Source: Pseudomonas yamanorum (GTDB lineage: Bacteria; Pseudomonadota; Gammaproteobacteria; Pseudomonadales; Pseudomonadaceae). Taken from it: 36,397 bases of DNA. The notes below the pieces were generated by a model. It worked only from the letters and a program-made list of their open reading frames with translations, did no database searches and was not told where the DNA came from. A program made the position numbers and the translations under genes. Location: positions 1 through 36,397 of the forward strand of contig NZ_JACARE010000047.1 in NCBI RefSeq assembly GCF_013386765.1, read 5' to 3'. Positions 1 to 6,896 of this stretch are shown here, one piece after another (the first letter of the stretch is position 1; every line of letters starts with the position of its first letter).

Positions 1-61
1 TGCGCAGCAGCCCCAAAACCTGCGCATGCGGTTTTACAGTCAAACCGAGGTGGATTCTTTG

Positions 62-174
62 GGAGTGCTTCGCACTCCAGCGGGAGCAAGCTCCCTCGCC
101 ACAGCAAGCTCCCTCTCCACAGCAAGCTCCCTCTTCACAGCAAGCCCCTCTCCACAGCAAGCCCCCTCGCCACA
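62..174 (-). repeat. REP element with a tandemly expanded head (5 x ~18 bp)
   Basis: Read on the minus strand, this is a Pseudomonas REP-type palindrome: a head of the form TGTGGCGAGGGAGCTTGC followed by CTCCCGCTGG and a second hairpin (GGAGTGC/GCACTCC at 62-78). The head is present five times in a row, with plus-strand units starting at 86, 104, 122, 140 and 157. Units are 18 bp except the fourth, which is 17 bp, and each differs by one to three bases. The only full GGGAGC/GCTCCC hairpin is at 82-95. The array ends about 20 bases past the stop of the flavin reductase gene, so it may act as a transcript end or mRNA-stabilising structure. The repeats are seen directly; the role is inferred. 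Confidence 0.8.
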
Positions 175-193
175 AAAGCAGCCGGGAGTCAGC

Positions 194-769
194 TTAAAGC
201 TGTCGCCCATCAACAGGCTCACCAATCGTCAGGAAATGCCCACCCGCCACATGGTGCAACGTACGCAACCCATCGTGCCCTTCGAAATGCCAGCGGCCGT
301 CGCTGAACACCCGCTCATCCGCCTGGGCCGCCACTACTTCGGCGAGGAACAGATCATAGGTCTGCTGGTTATGCGGCTCCGGCAGCAACCGGCACTCCAA
401 CCACGCCACGCATCCTTCAAGCATCGGCGCTTCGGTGTGTTCGCCGCTGAACGTGTGCAAGCCATACGCCGCGAACTTGTCGGTCTCGCTGCCGGTGGTG
501 TTGCCCACGGTCTGTACGATATCGGCCTGGGCCGCACACGGCACGTTGAGCACGAAGGTGCCGGCACCTTCCAGCAGTTGCCGGGTCCAGGTGGCCTTGT
601 CCAGCACCACGGCGACTTTGGGCGGTTCGAAATCCAGTGGCATGGCCCAGGCTGCGGCCATGATATTGCGCTGGCCGTTGTGCGCGGCGCTGACCAGCAC
701 GGTGGGGCCGTGGTTGAGCAAGCGGTAGGCCTTGGACAGCGGGACGGCACGGCGATGGTTAGGGCTCAT
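194..769 (-). CDS. Flavin reductase family protein (FMN-binding split barrel)
   Basis: This 191-residue protein reads as a flavin reductase-like domain protein. The N-terminal part has the family pattern with a hydrophobic strand followed by NIMAAAW (near residue 35), where FMN contacts usually lie, then a KVAVVLD strand and a segment TFVLNVP at about residues 71-77. Members bind FMN or FAD and either reduce flavin with NAD(P)H or act as small oxidoreductases; the substrate of this one cannot be told. It would be cytoplasmic, as no signal peptide or membrane segment is seen. The chosen ATG at 769 gives the usual family length, although the ribosome binding site is weak. It is followed downstream by the REP array and preceded by the chemoreceptor gene on the same strand, 54 bases away, so the two may be co-transcribed. 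Confidence 0.85.
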   Translation of the reverse strand: MSPNHRRAVPLSKAYRLLNHGPTVLVSAAHNGQRNIMAAAWAMPLDFEPPKVAVVLDKATWTRQLLEGAGTFVLNVPCAAQADIVQTVGNTTGSETDKFAAYGLHTFSGEHTEAPMLEGCVAWLECRLLPEPHNQQTYDLFLAEVVAAQADERVFSDGRWHFEGHDGLRTLHHVAGGHFLTIGEPVDGRQL

Positions 770-823
770 GGACGAAAGGCTCGGAAAAAAAACCTACGAT
801 ACCTCAACCCTGAGCCCCGGTGA

Positions 824-2140
824 CTAGCTGCTCAGTTGATTGGCGAATTGCCCCACCGCACTGACCACTTTCTGGGCACCGTCCTGGATCTCCACGATCA
901 CCGTGCCCGCCTCGGCCGCCAGGGCCAGGCCTTGTTCGGCTTGCAGGCGGCCATCGGTCATCAGCGCCACGGCGTCGCGGGCCATGTCCTGGTTCTGGCG
1001 CACCACGCCGACGATTTCCTCGGTGGCCTTGCTGGTACGCGACGCCAGTTGGCGGACCTCATCGGCCACCACCGCAAAACCACGGCCTTGCTCGCCGGCG
1101 CGGGCAGCTTCGATGGCGGCGTTGAGGGCCAGCAGGTTGGTCTGTTCGGCGATGCCGCTGATGGTCTTGACGATGCTGCCAATCACCTGGGACTGGGCGT
1201 TCAGCGCTTCGATGCCCTCGCCTGCCTGTTGCATGTGCTTGGCCAGGTCGCGCATCACATCCACCGCCTGGGTGACCACGGTGGTGCCGCGCTGGGCGCT
1301 GCTGTCGGTTTGCAGGGAGGTGCTGTAGGCAATGTTGGCCGCGTCGGCCACGGCCTGCTCCTGGTTGACCTGGTCAGTGATCACCGTGGCGAACTTGACC
1401 ACTTTGTACAGCCGCTCATTGGCGTCGAGTACCGGGTTGTAGGACGCCTCCAGCCACACTGTGCGGCCATGACTGTCGATACGCTTGAAGCGGCCGGCGA
1501 CGAACTCGCCAGCATTCAGGCGCTTCCAGAACTGCTGGTATTCGACGCTGTTGGCGTCCTGGGACTCACAGAATATCCGGTGATGTTTGCCCTGGATCTG
1601 CGCCAGGCTGTAGCCCATGCCATTGAGGAAACGGTCGTTGGCCGTCAGCACATTCCCGTTGAGGTCAAACTCGATCACGGCGGTGGAGCGCACCAGCGCA
1701 GTGATCAGGTTTTCGTGTTCCCGGGATGCTTCGATGGTGCGTGTCAGGTCGCTGGAGTACACCGAAAAATGTTTGATGCGTCCGTCCGAACTGCGCACCG
1801 GCTGCACGATGGAGCGCAGCCACGCTTCATCGCCGTTGCCCCGGTTCAGGCGCACGGTACCGGCGAAGTGCTCGCCACGCACCAGGGCGTTTTTGAAACG
1901 CAATTGAAAGGCGTCCTGCCTGACGTGCGCCGGTACCAGTTCTTCGATCAAGCGGCCTTGCAACTGGCTGGCCTGGTAGGCCATCTCCTGCAGAAAGATG
2001 GCGTTGACGGACTCGATGCGCCCATCCGGGTCCAGGGTCAGGGCCATCATTTCGCTTTCCAGGCTCTCCTTGACCTGTTGCAGGCTGGACAATTCTTCGC
2101 GAAGAGCGGACAGCTCCTGCTTGAGGCGGGTGTTGAACAT
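824..2140 (-). CDS. Soluble methyl-accepting chemotaxis protein with two PAS domains (BdlA-like)
   Basis: The protein of 438 residues starts with a short coiled coil (about residues 1-25), then PAS 1 (about 20-120, with LDPDGRIESVNAIFLQEM) and PAS 2 (about 130-250, with FDLNGNVLTANDRFL). A C-terminal MCP signalling domain (about 260-438) carries the highly conserved hairpin tip EQTNLLALNAAIEAARAGEQ. No transmembrane segment is visible, so it should be a cytoplasmic sensor that signals to CheA/CheW. This PAS-PAS-MCP layout and length match P. aeruginosa BdlA, a biofilm-dispersal regulator, and Aer-like redox sensors. The ligand is unknown. The frame is open for 37 further codons upstream, but that extension is basic and unlike the family, so the ATG at 2140 is preferred. 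Confidence 0.88.
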   Translation of the reverse strand: MFNTRLKQELSALREELSSLQQVKESLESEMMALTLDPDGRIESVNAIFLQEMAYQASQLQGRLIEELVPAHVRQDAFQLRFKNALVRGEHFAGTVRLNRGNGDEAWLRSIVQPVRSSDGRIKHFSVYSSDLTRTIEASREHENLITALVRSTAVIEFDLNGNVLTANDRFLNGMGYSLAQIQGKHHRIFCESQDANSVEYQQFWKRLNAGEFVAGRFKRIDSHGRTVWLEASYNPVLDANERLYKVVKFATVITDQVNQEQAVADAANIAYSTSLQTDSSAQRGTTVVTQAVDVMRDLAKHMQQAGEGIEALNAQSQVIGSIVKTISGIAEQTNLLALNAAIEAARAGEQGRGFAVVADEVRQLASRTSKATEEIVGVVRQNQDMARDAVALMTDGRLQAEQGLALAAEAGTVIVEIQDGAQKVVSAVGQFANQLSS

Positions 2141-2206
2141 GGACGGCACCGAGGGCAAATAAGGACAGGGATCTGACCTGCATCGGCGCTGCCCGTGTTT
2201 TCTTAA

Positions 2207-2222
2207 GCGCGCTTTAGCGCGC
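2207..2222. other. Short GC-rich hairpin between the DUF2790 gene and the chemoreceptor gene
   Basis: The sequence GCGCGCTTTAGCGCGC can form a 7-bp stem with a two-base loop. It lies 25 bases past the stop codon of the DUF2790 gene and upstream of the chemoreceptor gene on the same strand. It is not followed by a clear T-run on the minus strand, so it is at best a weak or Rho-assisted transcript end. Confidence 0.4.
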
Positions 2223-2247
2223 CGCCCAACTATATTTTTGCAGCGCC

Positions 2248-2580
2248 TCAACTGCCGTTGTTACGGCAGATACCCATGACCTGATACTGAAGGGTATTGA
2301 GCTTGCCGGTGGAGTCTTCGTAGGTCATGCGCGACGGCACGGCGTTGCACGAACGAATCGGCGGCGTGACGTTGACCACCTTGGCAATGTCCAGCTGCAT
2401 GCCGTAGCGATACACCAGCACCTCGGGCGCCGGCTTACCTTTTTTCGCGGCATAGGCGGCCATGGCTTGCTCGTTGCGTTCCATCATCTGGGCGAAGGTG
2501 CGGTCGCCACCGCTCTCGGCCATAACGCCCACCGACAAGGTAAGGGCAACGGTGGCTAAAGCAATTTTCAGGCTGTTCAT
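2248..2580 (-). CDS. DUF2790 family exported small protein
   Basis: This 110-residue protein has a clear signal peptide (residues 1-21, MNSLKIALATVALTLSVGVMA, cut before ESGGDRTF) and a mature part of about 89 residues ending in YQVMGICRNNGS. The mature domain fits DUF2790, a small periplasmic family found mainly in Pseudomonas and of unknown function. Two cysteines (in RSCNAV and GICRN) could form a disulfide. The start at 2580 is preferred over an upstream ATG because GAGGATATCCTC sits just before it. The gene is divergent from the OprD-family porin, across a 237-base spacer with a copper-box-like sequence. Its mature start resembles that of the PtrA-like peptide encoded at 4383-4568 (GGDRTF against GADRSR), which suggests a shared theme. 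A link to metal stress is inferred from context only. Confidence 0.8.
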   Translation of the reverse strand: MNSLKIALATVALTLSVGVMAESGGDRTFAQMMERNEQAMAAYAAKKGKPAPEVLVYRYGMQLDIAKVVNVTPPIRSCNAVPSRMTYEDSTGKLNTLQYQVMGICRNNGS

Positions 2581-2691
2581 GAGGATATCCTCGTCTGACT
2601 TCATTAAGTAGAAAGTTCAGGCCAAGGGTAACTAACCAAGTCTGTCGGAAGGTTCACCGAACGATTACTTATTTGTTATATCCCACAAAAC

Positions 2692-2706
2692 TTTCAAAAT
2701 TGTAAC
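2692..2706. promoter_or_regulatory. Candidate metal-responsive regulator box (copper-box-like)
   Basis: TTTCAAAATTGTAAC lies between the divergent DUF2790 and porin genes. The core CAAAATTGT equals the centre of the imperfect palindrome recognised by PcoR/CusR-type regulators, the family to which CzcR and CopR belong. A related string (TTCACAATTTGAAG, 4273-4286) precedes the PtrA-like gene, and a half site ATTACAAAT (12529-12537) lies between czcC and the second response regulator. The match is by eye. Confidence 0.35.
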
Positions 2707-2817
2707 TTGCCCACCACCTCGCCGTTATCTGCTATTTGCAACTATCAACCTGGGCCACACCCACAATAACGCCCATATCAAAAGAAGCTAATAGCTGCCA
2801 ATACCGAGGAGCGTTAC

Positions 2818-4146
2818 ATGAGTACACATCGCACATTTCCCCTTTCAATCATCGCCGCCCTGGCCGGCCTTGCGCCGCTGGCGAGCATGGCCGAGGACGA
2901 TAAACCCGAGGGGTTTATCGAAGGCAGCACCTTGAACGTGCTGGCGCGTAACTTCTACTTCAACCGTGACGATCGCAAGGGCCAGTCAAGCCCCACCGGC
3001 AATGGCTACTCCGAAGCCTGGGCCCAGGGGTTTATCGGCAAGTTCGAATCCGGGTTCACCCAGGGCTCGGTGGGTTTCGGCCTGGATGCCTTTGCGATGT
3101 ATGGCCTGAAACTCGACTCCGGCACCGGCCGCAGCGGCGGCAAGGGTTCGTTCGGCGTGCTGCCGGTAGACAGCGACAACCACCCCGAGGACGGCTACAG
3201 CAAGCTCGGTGGCGCGGTAAAAATGCGCCTGCTGGATACCGTGATCAAGGCCGGTGACGTGTTCCCGCTGACCCCGGTGGTGGCCTACGGCGACGCGCGG
3301 GTATTGCCGGAAAGCTTTCGCGGCGTCACTGCGCAAAACACCAGTATCGAGGGCCTGAGCCTGCAGGCCGGGCACCTGAACGGCATGAGCCAGCCCACCC
3401 AAAGCGGCATGGACAAAGGCTTTGCGACCTTTTACGCGGGCAAGGTGGATTCGCCCTGGATCGGCTACGCCGGCGGCGACTACCAGGTGAACAAACACCT
3501 CAGCGTCAGCCTGTACACCAGCCGCCTGAAGGACGCCTGGGACCAGTACTACTTCGGCAGCGCCGCCAGTTACCCGCTGAACGATGACGTGTCGCTGTTT
3601 GGCGACTTCAACTATTACAAGGCCGTGGACGAAGGCAAGAAACGCCTGGGCGAGTTCGATAACAACATCTGGAGCGCCAGGCTTGGGGTCAAGATGGGCG
3701 GCCACAGCCTGGCCCTGTCGCACCAGCGCAACAACGGGGATGACGACTTTGACTACCTGCGCATGTCGGACTCGATCTTCCTCAACAACTCGATCCAGTA
3801 CAGCGACTTCAACTCGCCCAAGGAACGCTCGTGGATGCTCACCTACAACCTCGACATGCAGGCGTTCGGCATCCCCGGCCTCTCGTTCATGACCCGCTAC
3901 GGCAAGGGCACCGGCGCCGACTACAGCAACGCCAACGCGGTGTACATGCGCCGTGACGCGGCCGGCAACCCGCTGACCGATCAACGCCGCTGGGAGCGGG
4001 ATATCGAAGCCAAGTACGTGGTGCAGGGCGGCAACCTGAAAGACCTGTCGCTGCGGTTGCGCCAGGCGACGGTTCGCTCCAGTGCGTTTGAGTCGGACCT
4101 GGAAGAAGTCCGGCTGATTGTCGAATACCCGCTGGCGATTCTCTAA
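2818..4146 (+). CDS. OprD-family outer membrane porin
   Basis: This 442-residue protein has a signal peptide (residues 1-25, cut after ASMA) and the OprD-family signature at the mature N-terminus (EGFIEGSTLNVLARNFYFNRD). It continues with the family's beta-barrel pattern, including SEAWAQGF, GGAVKMRLLDTVIKAGDVFP and the end RLIVEYPLAIL. OprD-type porins form 18-stranded barrels that let amino acids, aromatic acids or other small anions through the outer membrane. The subfamily (OccD or OccK) and the substrate cannot be fixed from the sequence. The ATG at 2818 has GAGGAGCG just upstream. The neighbours are metal-response genes. In P. aeruginosa the CzcRS and CopRS systems lower oprD expression under Zn or Cu, so control of this porin by the nearby CzcR is plausible but inferred. 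Confidence 0.9.
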   Translation: MSTHRTFPLSIIAALAGLAPLASMAEDDKPEGFIEGSTLNVLARNFYFNRDDRKGQSSPTGNGYSEAWAQGFIGKFESGFTQGSVGFGLDAFAMYGLKLDSGTGRSGGKGSFGVLPVDSDNHPEDGYSKLGGAVKMRLLDTVIKAGDVFPLTPVVAYGDARVLPESFRGVTAQNTSIEGLSLQAGHLNGMSQPTQSGMDKGFATFYAGKVDSPWIGYAGGDYQVNKHLSVSLYTSRLKDAWDQYYFGSAASYPLNDDVSLFGDFNYYKAVDEGKKRLGEFDNNIWSARLGVKMGGHSLALSHQRNNGDDDFDYLRMSDSIFLNNSIQYSDFNSPKERSWMLTYNLDMQAFGIPGLSFMTRYGKGTGADYSNANAVYMRRDAAGNPLTDQRRWERDIEAKYVVQGGNLKDLSLRLRQATVRSSAFESDLEEVRLIVEYPLAIL

Positions 4147-4157
4147 ACGATGCTCTT

Positions 4158-4257
4158 TGTAGGAGCGAGCTTGCTCGCGAAGGTCGCTAACGATAACGCG
4201 GGGCATCTGGCTTGACGCGGCGCCCTCTGGTTCTTCGCGAGCAAGCTCGCTCCTACA
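4158..4257. repeat. REPIN: two inverted REP sequences (GAGCGAGCTTGCTCGC family)
   Basis: A 24-base arm at 4158-4181 (TGTAGGAGCGAGCTTGCTCG and four more bases) is the exact reverse complement of the arm at 4234-4257, with 52 bases between. Each arm also contains its own small palindrome. This is the layout of the REPIN mobile palindromes of P. fluorescens. It lies 11 bases past the porin stop codon and may serve as its transcript end. Confidence 0.9.
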
Positions 4258-4382
4258 ATTGAATAACATCTGTTCACAATTTGAAGCCTGTCAGAACTGT
4301 AATATGTGCCTCACCTTCTCGTTAAGTTGAACTTCATATACTGGACCCAACTAACGGCACCCGCCTTATTTGGAGAACAGTC

Positions 4383-4568
4383 ATGAAACCACGTCACCTG
4401 TTATTGATCAGTTTCCTCGGCGCTACTTCCACTTTCGCCCTCGCTGATGACGGCGCCGACCGTTCCCGGCAGTTCCTGGCCGAGTTTCGCCAGCAACAGC
4501 AGCAGGTCCATGGCGAACAAGCCGTGGCCCAGACAACCCCCGCCGACGCAGAGAAGCAACCCATCTGA
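4383..4568 (+). CDS. PtrA-like exported small peptide
   Basis: This 61-residue product has a signal peptide (residues 1-21, ending TFALA, cut before DDGADRSR) and a 40-residue mature part that is Gln- and Glu-rich (AEFRQQQQQVHGEQ). The mature start GADRSR and the position just before a metal response regulator fit the PtrA N-terminal family. In P. aeruginosa, ptrA lies directly upstream of copRS, is strongly induced by copper, and its product acts in the periplasm (it was first reported as a type III secretion repressor). TGGAGA precedes the ATG at good distance. A strong terminator follows at 4637-4662, so the peptide is expected to be made from its own short transcript. There are no cysteines and only one mature histidine, so direct metal binding is not obvious. 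Confidence 0.75.
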   Translation: MKPRHLLLISFLGATSTFALADDGADRSRQFLAEFRQQQQQVHGEQAVAQTTPADAEKQPI

Positions 4569-4636
4569 ACGGCGCACACCGAGCACATTCATCTCTGAAG
4601 CTTTTGTGTAGCTCCTTTGGAAAGAGATGAATTTTT

Positions 4637-4662
4637 AACGCCCCGGATGGGGCGTTTTTTTT
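4637..4662 (+). terminator. Rho-independent terminator after the PtrA-like gene
   Basis: AACGCCCC, loop GGAT and GGGGCGTT form a perfect 8-bp stem followed by a run of T. It sits about 70 bases past the small-peptide stop codon and about 120 bases before czcR, so it should separate the two transcripts or let only part of transcription through. Confidence 0.92.
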
Positions 4663-4684
4663 GTCCGCCGGTTTACCGCAACAA

Positions 4685-4732
4685 CCAGTCACAAACTGGC
4701 TGATTGACCCTGAAGCTACTTCAGCCTTCAGG
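4685..4732. promoter_or_regulatory. Cluster of short dyads upstream of czcR
   Basis: Two short inverted repeats lie between the terminator and czcR: CCAGTCACAAACTGG (4685-4699) and CTGAAGCTACTTCAG (4710-4724). A second CTTCAGG at 4726-4732 gives an alternative pairing with CCTGAAG at 4709-4715. They could be regulator sites or leader structures. No proven motif is matched. Confidence 0.3.
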
Positions 4733-4784
4733 CTGCCGAGCATTCAAATACCCCCTCTCTCTTCTCATTAAAAGGTAAACCCCC

Positions 4785-5459
4785 ATGCGTATCCTTGTAG
4801 TTGAGGACGAGCAAAAAACCGCCGCCTACCTGCAGCAGGGCCTGACCGAAAGCGGTTACGTGGTCGACTGCGCCGCCAGTGGCGTGGACGGCCTGCACCT
4901 GGCCGGGCAACACGCTTATGAACTGGTGATTCTCGACGTCAACCTGCCGGCCAGGGACGGCTGGGACGTGCTGGAGCAACTGCGCCGCGACAGCAACCAG
5001 CGGGTCATGATGCTCACTGCCCGTGGCCGGCTGGCCGACAGGATCAAGGGCCTGGACATGGGCGCCGATGATTACCTGGTCAAGCCCTTCGAGTTTCCCG
5101 AACTGCTGGCCCGGGTGCGCACCCTGTTGCGGCGCAGCGAACACATACCGGTGCCGGAAGTATTCCGTGTGTCGGACCTGGAACTGGACCCGCGCCGCCA
5201 CCGCGCCTATCGCGGCCCCCGGCGCATCGACCTGACCACCAAGGAATTCGCCCTGCTGCATGTGTTGATGCGCCAGTCCGGCGAGGTGCTGACCCGCACG
5301 CAGATTATTTCCCTGGTGTGGGACATGAATTTCGACTGCGACACCAACGTGGTGGAAGTTTCCATCAGCCGCTTGCGGGCCAAGGTGGATGACCAGAGTG
5401 ACGTCAAGCTGATCCATACCATTCGCGGCGTGGGTTATGTGCTGGAGGCCCGCCAATGA
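4785..5459 (+). CDS. czcR: Heavy-metal response regulator, CzcR-type (OmpR family)
   Basis: This 224-residue protein has a receiver domain (residues 1-115) with the acidic pocket VVEDE, phospho-acceptor D51 in LDVNLP, T78 in MLTA and K100 in LVKPF. A winged-helix DNA-binding domain follows (about 125-222, with TTKEFALLHVLMRQSG and NVVEVSISRLRAKVDD). The LTTKEF and WDMNFDCDTNVV segments are typical of the CzcR/CopR/CusR group, which switches on metal efflux genes. It overlaps czcS by four bases (ATGA), so the two are translationally coupled. An AAAAGG ribosome binding site precedes the ATG. Whether zinc/cadmium/cobalt or copper is the true signal cannot be told from sequence. The nearby czcCBA favours the former, the PtrA-like gene the latter. 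Confidence 0.88.
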   Translation: MRILVVEDEQKTAAYLQQGLTESGYVVDCAASGVDGLHLAGQHAYELVILDVNLPARDGWDVLEQLRRDSNQRVMMLTARGRLADRIKGLDMGADDYLVKPFEFPELLARVRTLLRRSEHIPVPEVFRVSDLELDPRRHRAYRGPRRIDLTTKEFALLHVLMRQSGEVLTRTQIISLVWDMNFDCDTNVVEVSISRLRAKVDDQSDVKLIHTIRGVGYVLEARQ

Positions 5460-6859
5460 GATCCAGCAGCCTGTCGATGCGCCTCGGGCTGACGGTGAGC
5501 CTGATGGGCGCCGGCCTGGTGGTGTTGCTCGCGACGCTGGCGTACCTGGCGCTGACCCACGAGCTTGAGAAACTGGCGCGCAAGGGCCTGGAAAGCAAGA
5601 TGGAGCAGATCCAGCACAGCCTGGCCCAGGGCCTGAGCACCGGCGACATCCGCGCCCGCCCCCATTCGTTGATGGACCTGGTGATGGGGCATGACAATTT
5701 CTACCTGACCATCGTCGGCACCGCGCCCGATGAAGCAGTGCTGCTCAGCATCGGCGCCAAGCCCCAGGAACCGCTGCTGACCGACTTTGCCCCACGCCAG
5801 AACCTCGGTTACCTGAACTGGAACGACAGCAACGGCAATCAAGTGCTCAGCGCCTCCAGCCTGATGCGCCTGGCCAGCGGCGAACGTGTGCGGGTGTTGC
5901 TGTCGCTGGACCGCATGGACGATCAGGCGCTGCTCAGTGCTTACCTGCGCTCCACGGTGATCGCCCTGCCGCTGCTGTTGCTGCTGATCGGCATCGGTGC
6001 GTGGTGGGTGGTGCAACGCGGGCTCGCGCCACTGCAGCAGTTCAGCCGCGTGGCCGCCAAGGTCACCACCCAGGACCTGACTCACCGGCTGGCTGTGGAT
6101 AACTTGCCCAAGGAACTGGGCGAGTTGGCCCAAGGCATCAACTTCATGCTGCAGCGCCTCGACGGCGGGGTGCAGCAGCTGTCGCAGTTTTCCGATGACC
6201 TGGCCCATGAACTGCGCGCGCCACTGACCAATTTGATGGGCAAGGCCCAGGTGACGCTGTCCCGGGAGCGACCGCCGCAGGAGTACAAGGCGGTGCTGGA
6301 ATCCAGCACCGAAGAGATGGAACGCCTGGCGCGGATCGTCTCCGACATGCTGTTTCTGGCGCAGGTCAGCCACCCGGCGGCGCGGGTGTCGTTTGCGCCG
6401 GTGGCCCTGGCCGATGAAGCGCGCCGGGTGATGGAGCTGTTCGCCTTGAGTGCCGAAGACAAGCAACTGACCCTGAGCCTCAGCGGCGATGCCTCGGTGC
6501 ATGGCGACCGCCTGATGATCCAGCGGGCGATTTCCAATTTGCTGTCCAATGCCATCCGGCATACCCCGCACGCGTCCACGGTGTCGTTGCAGGTGGAGAC
6601 CCACGGGCAGCAGGTGCTGCTGTCGGTGGGCAACCCAGGCCCGGGGATTGAAGCGCAGCACCTGCCGAACCTGTTTGAACGTTTCTACCGCGTCGACAGC
6701 AGCCGCGCCCGCTCCGAAGGTGGCACCGGGCTGGGGCTGGCGATTGTGCGGTCGATCATGACCCTGCATCAGGGGCGGGCTGAAGTCAGCAGCAAGCCCG
6801 AGAATTTCACCGAGTTTCGACTGGTGTTTCCTCTTCACACCAACGCTATCTGCCAATAA
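5456..6859 (+). CDS. czcS: Heavy-metal sensor histidine kinase, CzcS-type
   Basis: This 467-residue inner-membrane kinase has a first transmembrane segment at about residues 10-33, a periplasmic sensor domain (about 35-160), a second transmembrane segment (about 163-185, IALPLLLLLIGIGAW) and a HAMP linker (about 187-240). The dimerisation domain has phospho-acceptor H251 in DDLAHELRAPL, and the ATPase domain has an N-box (NLLSNAIRH), G1 (NPGPGIE) and G2 (GGTGLGLAI). The layout and length fit the heavy-metal sensor kinase family (CzcS, CopS, CusS). It should phosphorylate the regulator encoded just upstream, and it is the only kinase in the window, so it is also the likely partner of the orphan regulator at 12614-13288. 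The sensor domain has few histidines and no cysteine, so the metal ligands are not obvious. Confidence 0.88.
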   Translation: MRSSSLSMRLGLTVSLMGAGLVVLLATLAYLALTHELEKLARKGLESKMEQIQHSLAQGLSTGDIRARPHSLMDLVMGHDNFYLTIVGTAPDEAVLLSIGAKPQEPLLTDFAPRQNLGYLNWNDSNGNQVLSASSLMRLASGERVRVLLSLDRMDDQALLSAYLRSTVIALPLLLLLIGIGAWWVVQRGLAPLQQFSRVAAKVTTQDLTHRLAVDNLPKELGELAQGINFMLQRLDGGVQQLSQFSDDLAHELRAPLTNLMGKAQVTLSRERPPQEYKAVLESSTEEMERLARIVSDMLFLAQVSHPAARVSFAPVALADEARRVMELFALSAEDKQLTLSLSGDASVHGDRLMIQRAISNLLSNAIRHTPHASTVSLQVETHGQQVLLSVGNPGPGIEAQHLPNLFERFYRVDSSRARSEGGTGLGLAIVRSIMTLHQGRAEVSSKPENFTEFRLVFPLHTNAICQ

Positions 6860-6864
6860 ACCAG

Positions 6865-6894
6865 TGTGGAGAGGGAGCTTGCTCCCGCTCCACA
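6865..6894. terminator. Bidirectional REP-like hairpin between czcS and czcA
   Basis: TGTGGAG, then the inner palindrome GGGAGCTTGCTCCC, then CTCCACA form an interrupted inverted repeat in the 37-base gap between the convergent czcS and czcA genes. It has the sequence of a REP head and is placed to stop transcription from both sides. Confidence 0.65.
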
Positions 6895-6896
6895 GG

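Noticed and set aside
86..174. Regular short repeats that could suggest a CRISPR array
   Set aside because: The units are adjacent with no spacers, are only 18 bp long, and match the head of a Pseudomonas REP element. No cas gene is near.
836..2176. Open frame of 446 codons opposite the chemoreceptor gene
   Set aside because: Shadow of the PAS-MCP gene; His- and Gly-rich low-information product and no start signals.
2986..4269. Long open frame of 427 codons opposite the porin gene
   Set aside because: It is a high-GC shadow of the porin coding frame: the product is an Ala/Val/His/Arg-rich string without any family pattern, and the plus-strand frame is clearly OprD.
5435..6856. Open frame of 473 codons opposite the sensor kinase gene
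   Set aside because: Antisense shadow of an obvious histidine kinase; the translation is Gln/His/Arg-rich and has no motifs.
4785..6859. Assignment of the two-component pair as CopR/CopS because of the PtrA-like gene next to it
   Set aside because: The receiver and DNA-binding segments look more like CzcR, and czcCBA and czcD lie nearby, so CzcR/CzcS was preferred; copper sensing is not excluded.
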